Counted from the first letter of the stretch, positions 1 through 7,590 are shown. The stretch is DNA of 18,119 bases from an uncultured Spirochaetia bacterium (GCA_913053665.1 CAJXGR010000016.1:1-18119); one strand, 5' to 3'. Notes: a model not told the origin generated them from the sequence alone. Translations and numbers: made by a program.

Positions 1-1944
1 GAACAGACCTTTATGGATGGTCCTGTCAATGAGTTTTGTGCCATGTTATCCGATTGGAAGATCAATCATGAGGACTATGACCTGACTCCCAAGGCCTGGC
101 AATTTCTTAAGGACAAGGGATTTTTTGGAATGATCATTCCTAAGAAATACGGGGGCTTGGAGTTTTCAGCCCTTGGTCACTCGTGTGTAGTGATGAAGAT
201 AGCCAGTCGAAGCACCTCGGGTACGGTGACTGTGATGGTACCCAATTCATTAGGCCCGGCTGAACTCCTTCTGAAGTATGGAACAGAAGAGCAAAAGGAT
301 CATTATTTGCCTCGATTGGCTAAGGGTCAGGAAATACCCTGCTTTGCCCTAACGGGTCCTGAGGCTGGAAGTGATGCAGGGTCGATGCCTGATACGGGGA
401 TTATATGTCACAGTGACTTTGAAGGGAAAAAGGACGTCCTGGGGATTCGCCTGAACTGGGATAAACGTTATATCACCCTTGGACCTGTGGCTACCGTGTT
501 AGGATTGGCCTTCAAGCTCTATGACCCAGACCATCTGCTGGGAGATAAAGAAGAACTTGGGATCACACTGGCTCTCATACCCACCAACACACCGGGAGTC
601 TCTATAGGTAGTCGTCACGTACCATTAAATCAATTTTTCCAGGTTGGCCCAAATTGGGGAAAGGACGTTTTTATCCCTATGGATTGGATTATTGGAGGAA
701 CTGATCGTGTAGGTCAAGGCTGGCGCATGCTCATGGAGAGTTTGGCGGCAGGACGGTCTATCTCACTGCCTGCTTTAAGTACTGGTGGCGGGAAGATGGT
801 TTGTCGGGCTACTGGGGCTTATTCCCGTATTCGTAAACAGTTCAAGATACCCATTGGCCGTTTTGAGGGGATTGAAGAAGCCCTTGCACGTATGGCAGGC
901 AATACTTATACGATGGACGCAGCACGTCGACTCACTTGCGTTGCCCTGGACATGGGTGAAAAGCCGTCTGTGATTTCAGCTATTGTTAAATACAATCTGA
1001 CAGAGACCTTACGTCAGGTCATGAATGACTCTATGGACGTACAGGGGGGAAGTGGCATCTGTATGGGACCTGGCAACCTATGGGCTTCCACCTATCAGGG
1101 AGTTCCCGTCAGCATTACAGTAGAGGGGGCTAACATATTGACTCGCTCACTCATCATCTTTGGACAGGGAGCTATCCGCTGCCATCCCTATGCACTAAAA
1201 GAGATACAGGCCATCGCGAATCCTGACTCATCCGTGGCGTCCAAAGAGTTTGATGCTACGTTCTTTCGTCATCTTAGTTCGGCTTTTGCCCTGACGGCAG
1301 ATATCGCCTTATTCCTGTTGGGTGGGGCGTTGAAGCGAAAGGAAAAAATATCCGGACGGTTTGCAGACATTTTAAGCCAAATGTACCTGGCATCCTCCAT
1401 TCTGAAGCACTTTAAAGATCAGGGAAGCCCAAAAGAAGACCTCCCACTGGTTCAATGGTCTTGTGACCAAGCTTTATACAAAGGTCAGGAGGCTTTGGAT
1501 CAAATATTGCGTAATTTCCCCAATACCTTTATAGCGTGGATTTTACGGCTCATCATCTTCCCCTTCGGTAAGACCTTTAAACTCCCCAAAGATCGTTTGG
1601 GGCATCAAGTCGCTAAGATATTGTTAGAGCCTTCTCCTGCACGAGATCGTATAACAGAAGGCGTCTATCTCCCTGAAGACGGAAAAGAGAAAATGGCATT
1701 GCTTGAAAAGACCTTGGACCAAGTCATTGCTTCTGAACCTATTGAGAAAAAGCTCTTATCGGCAAGGCGAGAGGGAAAACTAAAGGGTGTTCATCCAGAT
1801 AAACTGATCCAGGAGGCCACAAGCCAGGGAATCATTGATGAAAAGGAAGCCCACACCCTGAAATCGGCTGAAGAAGGGCGTAGAAAAGTGATCCGGGTGG
1901 ATGATTTCCCGGCTAGCTACTTTAAGGCGAAAGTGTCAGGTTAA
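1..1944 (+). CDS. fadE: Acyl-CoA dehydrogenase FadE, 5'-truncated by window edge
   Basis: Catalyses the first step of fatty-acid beta-oxidation, FAD-dependent conversion of acyl-CoA to trans-2-enoyl-CoA. The reading frame is open from base 1; the first codons (E-Q-T-F-M-D-G-P) match the FadE interior, so the ATG at 13 is not the start and the N-terminal part lies upstream. Visible are the I-I-P-K-K-Y-G-G-L-E-F segment, the flavin/substrate-loop motif G-P-E-A-G-S-D-A-G-S near window codons 118-127, and V-E-G-A-N-I-L-T-R-S near codon 375, whose Glu is at the catalytic-base position. The long C-terminal extension after about codon 420 is typical of the roughly 800-residue FadE type rather than short acyl-CoA dehydrogenases. 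The last 91 bases recur, diverged, at 3007-3096. Family assignment is firm; chain-length specificity cannot be read from the sequence. Confidence 0.95.
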   Translation, partial: EQTFMDGPVNEFCAMLSDWKINHEDYDLTPKAWQFLKDKGFFGMIIPKKYGGLEFSALGHSCVVMKIASRSTSGTVTVMVPNSLGPAELLLKYGTEEQKDHYLPRLAKGQEIPCFALTGPEAGSDAGSMPDTGIICHSDFEGKKDVLGIRLNWDKRYITLGPVATVLGLAFKLYDPDHLLGDKEELGITLALIPTNTPGVSIGSRHVPLNQFFQVGPNWGKDVFIPMDWIIGGTDRVGQGWRMLMESLAAGRSISLPALSTGGGKMVCRATGAYSRIRKQFKIPIGRFEGIEEALARMAGNTYTMDAARRLTCVALDMGEKPSVISAIVKYNLTETLRQVMNDSMDVQGGSGICMGPGNLWASTYQGVPVSITVEGANILTRSLIIFGQGAIRCHPYALKEIQAIANPDSSVASKEFDATFFRHLSSAFALTADIALFLLGGALKRKEKISGRFADILSQMYLASSILKHFKDQGSPKEDLPLVQWSCDQALYKGQEALDQILRNFPNTFIAWILRLIIFPFGKTFKLPKDRLGHQVAKILLEPSPARDRITEGVYLPEDGKEKMALLEKTLDQVIASEPIEKKLLSARREGKLKGVHPDKLIQEATSQGIIDEKEAHTLKSAEEGRRKVIRVDDFPASYFKAKVSG

Positions 1945-1990
1945 CTGTAAATAACTCCTGCTATGGGTACATAATGTGTGTGATAAAAAA

Positions 1991-2323
1991 ATGACTCACC
2001 AAGAATATGTACAAAATAGGCGAAATGAAATTGTAGCGGTTTCTCATTTGTTAAGGGAAAACAAAATAGATTTTCTTATCGCTATTCGTCGTCTTGCATG
2101 TCTAAAGCATGAAGTTAGTGAGGATGGTTTTGATGAAGAGTTCACAATTTTTGTACTCATGGAAGATGACACCGATCATATGCCAGAAGAAGACTTGCGG
2201 AATATTTGTTCTAAAGACTGGTTAGATCGATGTGATAGGGAGTTAAATGAAATAAAAGAGTATTACAGTAGTGAAATATCTGAGGGATGTAGAAAGCTAA
2301 TAAAAAGATTTGCACCCACTTAA
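1991..2323 (+). CDS. Small acidic protein of unknown function, resembling orphan immunity-type proteins
   Basis: Encodes about 110 residues from ATG 1991; an in-frame GTG at 1976 would add five. Neither start has a clear ribosome-binding site. The protein is soluble and acidic, without signal peptide or membrane segment. The pattern F-T-I-F-V-L-M-E-D-D-T-D-H-M-P in the middle followed by a helical C-terminus with C-R-K-L-I-K-R-F resembles, from memory, a family of small proteins carrying a (D/E)-x-(E/D)-T-D-H-L-P motif that often sit beside toxin or immunity genes. No function is assigned. It lies 46 bases behind fadE, in clearly more AT-rich DNA, and is followed by two tandem hairpins, which fits an acquired gene. 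No cognate toxin is visible in the window. Confidence 0.6.
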   Translation: MTHQEYVQNRRNEIVAVSHLLRENKIDFLIAIRRLACLKHEVSEDGFDEEFTIFVLMEDDTDHMPEEDLRNICSKDWLDRCDRELNEIKEYYSSEISEGCRKLIKRFAPT

Positions 2324-2353
2324 GGTTGATGGGAGAATAAATACTTCGACAAG

Positions 2354-2398
2354 CCTGTACGTTTGTCCTACAGGAGGATAGACACATAGATCTATCCT
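2354..2398. repeat. Two tandem hairpins behind the small unknown gene
   Basis: Two perfect stems abut. CCTGTA (2354-2359) pairs with TACAGG (2369-2374), and AGGATAGA (2375-2382) pairs with TCTATCCT (2391-2398) around an 8-base loop. No long T-run follows, so this is at best a weak terminator for the upstream gene. The remainder of the 163-base gap shows nothing else recognisable. Confidence 0.45.
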
Positions 2399-2486
2399 TA
2401 ATTAGTTGTAAATATACTTCGCCCACAATATAAGACGGAGTGGATAAAGAGAAACGGTCTAAGCCGACTTTATTCAGGAAAACGCG

Positions 2487-2984
2487 ATGTTTTGGAATAG
2501 TTGGAGAGAGAAAAGAGCAATAAAAAAAGCTTTTGGGGAATATTTATCTCCTGATATTCCTGATATTGTAGGAGAGTTACTTGCAAAAAACGATGGAAAA
2601 GATTATTTAAGCTTAAAAAGAGGAACTGTAAACTTTGTTGTCTTTCAGGTAAGGGACGATAATATTGAAAGAATTCGTTCCCTTATAGAAAAATCTATAA
2701 ACATAATAACACTCCATGATGTCTTTACAGCTGAGATATTCAGCTCTTTTGTGTCTGTATTTTATAGAATTGAAGATGTTAACGAAAGTAAACATCAAGT
2801 TTTGGCAAAACAACTCATCGATGAGCTAAAAACAGATATAAAAGTAATTTATGGAAGTAAAAAGGGTGCCACAGGAAATTTAGGCACAAAGTCATGTCTG
2901 TTCTATCGCGAAGTAATACCTGAAATGGGGGATTACATGAGAAAATTAACGAATCTTGACTATGGAGAGATTATTGAAGTGTGA
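2487..2984 (+). CDS. Unknown protein, possibly a degenerate cyclase-fold/immunity-like protein
   Basis: Encodes 165 residues; AGGA lies seven bases before the ATG (TCAGGAAAACGCG-ATG), supporting this start. There is no signal peptide or membrane helix. The N-terminal A-F-G-E-Y-L-S-P-D-I resembles the linker that precedes class III nucleotidyl-cyclase domains (typically F-G-x-Y-V-S-P-E-V). The segment V-I-Y-G-S-K-K-G-A-T-G-N-L-G-T-K near residues 120-135 recalls small cyclase-like proteins found in immunity-gene neighbourhoods. The metal-binding aspartates and substrate residues of an active cyclase are not evident, so catalytic activity is doubtful. Both comparisons are from memory and weak. 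The gene ends 23 bases before the duplicated fadE tail, so it sits between the two copies. Confidence 0.6.
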   Translation: MFWNSWREKRAIKKAFGEYLSPDIPDIVGELLAKNDGKDYLSLKRGTVNFVVFQVRDDNIERIRSLIEKSINIITLHDVFTAEIFSSFVSVFYRIEDVNESKHQVLAKQLIDELKTDIKVIYGSKKGATGNLGTKSCLFYREVIPEMGDYMRKLTNLDYGEIIEV

Positions 2985-3006
2985 CAAGATAATCCAAAAT
3001 AGTCTG

Positions 3007-3096
3007 CACCCTGAAATCGGCTGAAGAAGGTCGTAGCAAAGTGATACGGGTGGATGACTCCCGGCCAGCTACTTCAAGACTAAAGTGTCGAGCTAA
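3007..3096 (+). pseudogene. Remnant of a second fadE 3' end
   Basis: These 90 bases align end to end with the fadE terminus at 1854-1944, including the stop codon. I count about eleven substitutions and one single-base deletion (ATTTCCCG versus ACTCCCG). Read in the fadE frame, most substitutions before and after the gap fall in third codon positions (GGG/GGT, ATC/ATA, GAT/GAC, GCT/GCC, TTT/TTC, TCA/TCG). This implies that the two copies diverged while both were translated, and that the deletion came late. It cannot be expressed as a protein. The next gene begins eight bases downstream. Confidence 0.85.
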
Positions 3097-3104
3097 TTAA
3101 TGAG

Positions 3105-4502
3105 ATGAAAACTATAATCTATTTAATCGTAAAGCTTTTTCTAATTCACACTATATTAATAATTTGCTCTTCCTGTATATTAATTTTTGCAGAACCTGAA
3201 ATCCATCTTATTCCAAAGGGATATGTTGGTCCTATAAAAATAGTTTTTGGAGCTGTAAATGGGAAAGCAAAGAAATATGAAAATGGATTTCGTGTTTACG
3301 AAATGGATGAATATGGAATTCTTTACACCCAATTCAAGTGGAATCGTGGCGCCTTTCAACCTAATAAGACAAGAAAATACTATTATATAGGCAAAGATGG
3401 TTCTCGTCAGCAGATCTGGAATATCTCGGATTTTTTCCTAAATGATCGTGGCAAATTTGATATTCCATTGGATGATTATAGAGTTCAAATATATGATAGT
3501 CCTGGAAGGTTTACAACTTCCAGACCTTATGATGGCGTAACTGGTTATTTTGTTTGTTCTAAATTTGATATTGAAATTGCTCGTAAAATCAATGAAATAC
3601 GTGATGAGAATAGAAATGTGACAGGTATAGAAAAACTAAAGTTAAGTCTGAAAAGAAATAGCAGTGGAATAAAGACCTCAAAAAGAAATAAACATCGTTT
3701 AAGACATCATTGGCTTGATTTGAGAAATGATTGTATCCATACGGATAATTGCTTAAAAGATGTTTTACAGCCTGAGAAATATCAGCAACTGGATTTAAGT
3801 GATAACAATTTTAAATCAGTTCCTAAAGAAATTAGTTCATTTGTAAAATTGCTTAACTTAGACCTATCCGACAATAATTTAACATCCCTTAACAGTGAAA
3901 TTAGTAAACTAAAATATTTAAGAAGCTTAGATCTTGGAAACAATGAATTAAGTTCATTGACAAAAGAACTTGGCGATTTAAAGAACCTTGAAAGTTTAAT
4001 ATTGGACAGTAATTCCTTAGAAAATTTCCCTAAAGAGATATTAGAACTCAGCAAATTAAAAATATTATCCTATTATTATAACAAACTTAATAATATTCCA
4101 GATGGTATAGACAAACTTAAAGAATTAGAATATCTTATTTTAAGAACAAATAACCTCAAGAAGCTTCCAAAGAGTTTATATAAACTTAAAAAGTTAGTTT
4201 GGTTAGATTTGCATGGCAATTCTTTAAAGAATATACCTAAAGGAATTTCTAAATTATCCAATTTACAAATTCTCATTCTAAAAAGTAATGATTTAAAAGA
4301 TCTTCCTGATGATTTAGGTCAATTAGAGAAATTAAAAGTGTTAGATTTAGAAGCAAACCATCTAAATCGCATCCCAAAGATTGTATTGAAACTTAAAAAT
4401 CTTAAAGTGCTAAATATCAGAAATAACAACTTACCAGGATCAGAAATTGAAATAATTAAAAAGAATCTTCCACATTGTTCAATAATACTAGAATATTACT
4501 AA
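3105..4502 (+). CDS. Secreted leucine-rich-repeat protein with N-terminal beta-rich domain
   Basis: Encodes 465 residues. Residues 1-30 form a hydrophobic export signal; the pair of cysteines in I-C-S-S-C might be a relaxed lipobox, so a lipoprotein is possible. Residues about 33-110 (I-H-L-I-P-K-G-Y-V-G-P-I-K-I-V-F onward) resemble, from memory, small envelope lipoprotein domains such as DUF6843. From about residue 228 there are ten consecutive 23-residue leucine-rich repeats of the form L-x-x-L-x-L-x-x-N-x-L-x-x-(I/L)-P-x-x-I-x-x-L-x-x-L, closed by a cap ending N-L-P-H-C-S-I-I-L. Such repeats usually bind proteins; the partner is unknown. Base composition is much more AT-rich than fadE or gltA. 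The ATG at 3105 has no convincing ribosome-binding site and lies just behind the fadE remnant. Confidence 0.85.
   Translation: MKTIIYLIVKLFLIHTILIICSSCILIFAEPEIHLIPKGYVGPIKIVFGAVNGKAKKYENGFRVYEMDEYGILYTQFKWNRGAFQPNKTRKYYYIGKDGSRQQIWNISDFFLNDRGKFDIPLDDYRVQIYDSPGRFTTSRPYDGVTGYFVCSKFDIEIARKINEIRDENRNVTGIEKLKLSLKRNSSGIKTSKRNKHRLRHHWLDLRNDCIHTDNCLKDVLQPEKYQQLDLSDNNFKSVPKEISSFVKLLNLDLSDNNLTSLNSEISKLKYLRSLDLGNNELSSLTKELGDLKNLESLILDSNSLENFPKEILELSKLKILSYYYNKLNNIPDGIDKLKELEYLILRTNNLKKLPKSLYKLKKLVWLDLHGNSLKNIPKGISKLSNLQILILKSNDLKDLPDDLGQLEKLKVLDLEANHLNRIPKIVLKLKNLKVLNIRNNNLPGSEIEIIKKNLPHCSIILEYY
3780..4460 (+). repeat. In-gene leucine-rich repeat array, period 69 bases
   Basis: Ten tandem units of 23 codons encode the LRR solenoid. 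The protein pattern is strictly periodic, while the DNA copies are diverged, so this is an old array rather than a freshly expanded tandem repeat. Confidence 0.8.
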
Positions 4503-4951
4503 GGAGGCGTTAAAAAATAGATTCCCGTTTTTGAGATTCCTACAAGATAATTGACAGGATAATCCACTTCTCATTTCATTGAATCTTTCACATCCTGTCA
4601 AAAAAGAAAATAAATATGGATAGTGCTCAATCAACAACTGGTAGATTCTACTAACCTTTCTCAGAGAGAGAAGGAACAAGAATAGTTGCCCCTCGATGAC
4701 CCGTTTCTGTTTAAGAGATTCTTCGGGGATGCTTCAGGGTTTCTTCAGGCAGAAGGGAATTTTGGAGTGTCCTATACTTATACCTATTTAAAACCAGGCT
4801 CAATACGGATTTTAGGTTGGTGATTCTATATTTAGATTGAAACGTGTTTCTGAACAGACAAACGCTGTTCTACCCCTTCATCAACCTGAAAAACATAAAA
4901 AGCCAAAGTTTTATCACCCCATCGGGAACTTGATTTTTAACGCCTCCTTAG
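4500..4951. repeat. Inverted repeat pair bracketing about 400 bases
   Basis: TAAGGAGGCGTTAAAAA at 4500-4516 recurs on the opposite strand at 4935-4951 as TTTTTAACGCCTCCTTA, a perfect 17-base match. The similarity continues inward to TTCCCG at 4522-4527 and CGGGAA at 4924-4929, giving about 24 of 28 matching positions. The left arm starts within the stop codon of the LRR gene. The arms resemble terminal inverted repeats of a small non-coding element, though no flanking target duplication is evident. Confidence 0.6.
4551..4601. repeat. Hairpin with 10-bp stem
   Basis: TTGACAGGAT (4551-4560) and ATCCTGTCAA (4592-4601) are perfect reverse complements around 31 bases. A-runs rather than T-runs follow on the plus strand, so it is not a classical terminator in either direction. 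It sits inside the larger inverted repeat. Confidence 0.5.
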
Positions 4952-5030
4952 AATTAAGCTGGGTTAATAGATTCAGTGAGAAAAATATTATCAGAAAATG
5001 TAAAGGTTTTTTTAGGTGTTGTTTAAAGTG

Positions 5031-5045
5031 ACTTATATTATAAGT
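5031..5045. promoter_or_regulatory. Perfect palindrome upstream of gltA
   Basis: ACTTATA-T-TATAAGT is a perfect inverted repeat of seven-base arms about 25 bases before the gltA start. It contains -10-like TATATT/TATTAT sequences. It may be an operator overlapping the promoter; no well-spaced -35 box was found. Confidence 0.35.
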
Positions 5046-5069
5046 TTCAACCAATAAACGGAGGATTTT

Positions 5070-6368
5070 ATGGGCCAAGACACCATTTCAATTACTGATA
5101 ACCGTTCAGGAAAGACCATTGAACTTCCTATTGTGAAAGGGACAACGGGACCACCTGTCATCAATGTGGCCAGTCTCTATAAGGAGTTTGGGATCTTCAC
5201 ATTAGATGAAGGATTTACCACCACTGCCAGTTGTCAGAGTAAGATTACTTTTATCGATGGGGAGAAGGGAATTCTTTTATACAGGGGCTATCCTATTGAT
5301 CAGCTGGCTGAAAACAGCCATTTCCTGGAGGTCGCCTATTTGCTGCTTTATGGAGAACTGCCTACTGAAGAGCAATATAAAGATTATAAATATCATATCA
5401 CCCATCATAGTATGTTTCATGAGGGGCTAAAGAAGTTTTATGATGGTTTCCGACCCGACGCCCACCCTATGGCCATCATGGTAGGTGTTGTGGGGGCTTT
5501 ATCCGCATTCTATCACGACTCTACAGACATCCATGACCCAAAACACAGGGAAATATCAGCTCATCGTCTCATCGCTAAAATGCCCACCATCGCGGCCGCT
5601 AGCTTTAAACACTCTGTCGGCCAGCCTTTTGTCTATCCCGATAACCGTTTGGGCTATGTGGATAACTTTCTGAACATGATGTTTTCTGTCCCAAGTGAGA
5701 GCTATGGAGTGAATCCTGTTGTGAAAGATGCTTTGGATAAAATCTTTATTCTTCATGCTGATCACGAGCAGAATGCCAGCACCTCGACGGTGAGGTTGGC
5801 GGGTAGCTCACAGGCCAACCCCTTTGCTTGTATCTCCTCAGGTATCACAGCCTTATGGGGGCCGGCTCATGGTGGAGCCAATGAAGCTGTTCTCAAGATG
5901 CTGGGTGAGATTGGTAAACCTGGTGATATTCCAAAGTTCATTGAACGGGCGAAAGATAAAAATGATCCCTTTCGACTGATGGGATTTGGCCACAGGGTTT
6001 ACAAGAATTATGACCCCAGGGCAATGATCCTTAAAAAGAGCTGTCATAAAGTGTTGGAAGAACTTGATGTTCACGATCCCAATCTGGACACAGCGATGAA
6101 GCTTGAAGAACTGGCTTTAAAGGATGACTACTTCATCTCAAAAAAACTATATCCCAATGTAGACTTCTATTCAGGGATTATATTAAAAGCCATTGGCATC
6201 CCCGTCAATATGTTTACTGTGATCTTTGCGCTGGCCAGGACCGTAGGCTGGATTTCTCAATGGGCCGAGATGATAGCTGATGAGGGGCACTTTAGAATTG
6301 GTCGTCCCAGACAGCTGTACACGGGTGCTGACACGAGAAGCTATGTTCCGATGAAGGACAGGAAGTAA
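5070..6368 (+). CDS. gltA: Citrate synthase (hexameric, proteobacterial type)
   Basis: Condenses acetyl-CoA and oxaloacetate to citrate, the entry step of the TCA cycle, in the cytoplasm. The product is 432 residues, close to the usual 425-435 of the type II enzyme. The catalytic triad is visible: H267 in W-G-P-A-H-G-G-A-N, H308 in F-G-H-R-V-Y, and D365 in V-D-F-Y-S-G. H-A-D-H-E-Q-N near residue 229 and the C-terminal R-P-R-Q-L-Y-T-G are also characteristic. The start has a strong site, CGGAGGATTTT before ATG. The gene is monocistronic as seen here and ends only eight bases from the end of the convergent phosphoesterase gene, so no separate terminator fits between them. In this neighbourhood it consumes the acetyl-CoA that FadE-initiated beta-oxidation produces, but no direct operon link is seen. 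Confidence 0.97.
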   Translation: MGQDTISITDNRSGKTIELPIVKGTTGPPVINVASLYKEFGIFTLDEGFTTTASCQSKITFIDGEKGILLYRGYPIDQLAENSHFLEVAYLLLYGELPTEEQYKDYKYHITHHSMFHEGLKKFYDGFRPDAHPMAIMVGVVGALSAFYHDSTDIHDPKHREISAHRLIAKMPTIAAASFKHSVGQPFVYPDNRLGYVDNFLNMMFSVPSESYGVNPVVKDALDKIFILHADHEQNASTSTVRLAGSSQANPFACISSGITALWGPAHGGANEAVLKMLGEIGKPGDIPKFIERAKDKNDPFRLMGFGHRVYKNYDPRAMILKKSCHKVLEELDVHDPNLDTAMKLEELALKDDYFISKKLYPNVDFYSGIILKAIGIPVNMFTVIFALARTVGWISQWAEMIADEGHFRIGRPRQLYTGADTRSYVPMKDRK

Positions 6369-6376
6369 GGGAGCCC

Positions 6377-7198
6377 TCAAACAGCCCATAATTTATCAAT
6401 AGGAAGATACTTGGCAACAAATCGTTCTATATCGCTTGTTAGATCCAGGCTTTTTAATTTATCCAAAAGTCCCTCCAGATCATAGCGAACGTGACGGTAG
6501 ATGAGTCTGTTGCTTTTTGGATCAAACAAACAATAGGAAGCATGGGGGCTACCGTTTTTGTGAAAGCCGACACTCCCGACATTGATGATATAACGGATGG
6601 ATGGATCAAGGAAGTGGTCGCCTGCGGTATAAGTAGAATTGCGATAGGATGTATCAGTCTTCTTTTGGGGGGTCTGATTACCGTGGATTCGTGTATAATC
6701 CGGATCATCACTGGGCCTTTCGGTATAAATCATTTCCTGATGGCTATGTCCTACAAAACATAGAGGCTGATGGGTGCTCTCAATAAGTGTTTTAAAGGTA
6801 TAGTCTTCAATATACTCCCTGATATGCCCTCTAAGACGATCCGGTGGGCAGCAATGAACGAAGTAGCCCTTCTCATCAGACCTTGCCCATGTTAAGCTTT
6901 GTAGGTATTCCCTAGAGGGTTCTTCAAGAACATCCAGGGTGTAATTGAGTGAGTCCTGCATGGCGGGACTGATCATGGAGTATCCATTCACTGGATCGAT
7001 GACGGAATAATCATGATTCCCCATAATACTCTTGACGCGATGCTTTATCAGTAGGTGGATAACGGCATTCGGGTCAGGCCCATAGTTTACAATGTCTCCC
7101 AGACAATGGATTTCCTCTACGTTGAAATCATTGATGTCCTTCAAGACAGCTTTTAAGGCTTCTTCATTGGAGTGTAAGTCGGATATAATAGCAATCAT
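6377..7198 (-). CDS. Calcineurin-like metallophosphoesterase
   Basis: A cytoplasmic two-metal phosphoesterase of 273 residues. The family metal-binding motifs appear in order: D7-x-H9 in S-D-L-H-S-N, G34-D35 in L-G-D-I-V-N-Y-G, G60-N-H-D63, and further on G-H-S-H. Short proteins with this layout include diadenosine-tetraphosphatase-like and YfcE-like enzymes; the substrate cannot be named from sequence. The start at 7198 gives the standard M-I-A-I-I-S-D-L-H beginning but lacks an obvious ribosome-binding site. It is divergent from the nos operon, sharing the 7199-7590 region, and convergent with gltA. Confidence 0.9.
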   Translation of the reverse strand: MIAIISDLHSNEEALKAVLKDINDFNVEEIHCLGDIVNYGPDPNAVIHLLIKHRVKSIMGNHDYSVIDPVNGYSMISPAMQDSLNYTLDVLEEPSREYLQSLTWARSDEKGYFVHCCPPDRLRGHIREYIEDYTFKTLIESTHQPLCFVGHSHQEMIYTERPSDDPDYTRIHGNQTPQKKTDTSYRNSTYTAGDHFLDPSIRYIINVGSVGFHKNGSPHASYCLFDPKSNRLIYRHVRYDLEGLLDKLKSLDLTSDIERFVAKYLPIDKLWAV

Positions 7199-7590
7199 AA
7201 TTTATATTGAACACTTAAGTTGATGGAGTGATGTATTTTATATCAACCTGTAGTGGATTATTGTTTTAAGGTTTCTTCTTAATAAGATAATAATTATTTC
7301 TACGAATAGATACGTCTTTTTCAGTGATTCTTCAACATAAATCAATAAAGAGCAAAGATTTTTACTGTTACTTCCAATGAATCACTCAAGAAACATTAAG
7401 TTTATCATTTTAGAGAACTTAATTGGATGTGTATATTGCTTTCCTGCAGAAATATAATAGGATGTAATCCGGTGAATAATGTGGGAGAAAAAGATTTATG
7501 TGATATATCTCACAGGTATACAATTCGTTTTATATTAACTTAATTGATCTATAAACAGGATTTGGTGATATACCAAAAGGAGAAAATCAA
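7199..7590. promoter_or_regulatory. Divergent regulatory region between phosphoesterase and nos operon
   Basis: No gene is seen in these 392 AT-rich bases. The region must carry promoters for both directions. Its one outstanding element is the perfect TGTGA-N6-TCACA palindrome at 7499-7514. A good ribosome-binding site (AAAAGGAG) precedes the cytochrome start at 7591. I found no clean TTGAT-N4-ATCAA FNR/DNR box. Confidence 0.6.
7499..7514. promoter_or_regulatory. CRP/FNR-superfamily operator before the nos operon
   Basis: TGTGA-TATATC-TCACA matches the CRP core consensus exactly. AT-rich -10-like hexamers (TATATT 7531-7536, TTAACT 7535-7540) follow at a distance that would centre the palindrome roughly 37-42 bases before transcription start, typical for class II activation. 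It is 77 bases before the first nos gene. The regulator could be CRP itself or another superfamily member. Confidence 0.6.

Larger units (their letters stand above)
4503..5069. other. Gene-poor intergenic stretch between the LRR gene and gltA
   Basis: No convincing gene is visible. A 64-codon frame at 4837-5031 lacks a ribosome-binding site and family resemblance. The stretch holds an imperfect inverted repeat whose arms lie at 4500-4527 and 4924-4951, an internal hairpin at 4551-4601, and near its end a 15-base palindrome and the gltA ribosome-binding site. It could be a decayed or non-coding mobile element, but no transposase trace is seen. Confidence 0.5.

Noticed and set aside
2354..2398. 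Integron attC site behind the small unknown gene
   Set aside because: The hairpins lack the GTTRRRY/RYYYAAC core sequences and no integrase is present.
2984..4565. Short direct repeat GACA(A/G)GATAATCCA at about 2984 and 4553
   Set aside because: Only about 14 bases with a mismatch in AT-rich DNA; too short to claim as target-site duplication around the LRR gene without other evidence.
4837..5031. 64-codon open frame before gltA
   Set aside because: No ribosome-binding site and no recognisable family. Part of it is simply the right arm of the inverted repeat; the left arm encodes a similar-looking G-N-L-x-F-N-A-S-L string on the minus strand, which is explained by the repeat.
6491..6763. 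90-codon plus-strand frame opposite the phosphoesterase gene
   Set aside because: Shadow of the clearly coding minus strand, which has all metallophosphoesterase motifs.
7320..7350. FNR-like box near TTCAACATAAATCAA
   Set aside because: Only one half resembles ATCAA; the other half does not match TTGAT at the required spacing.
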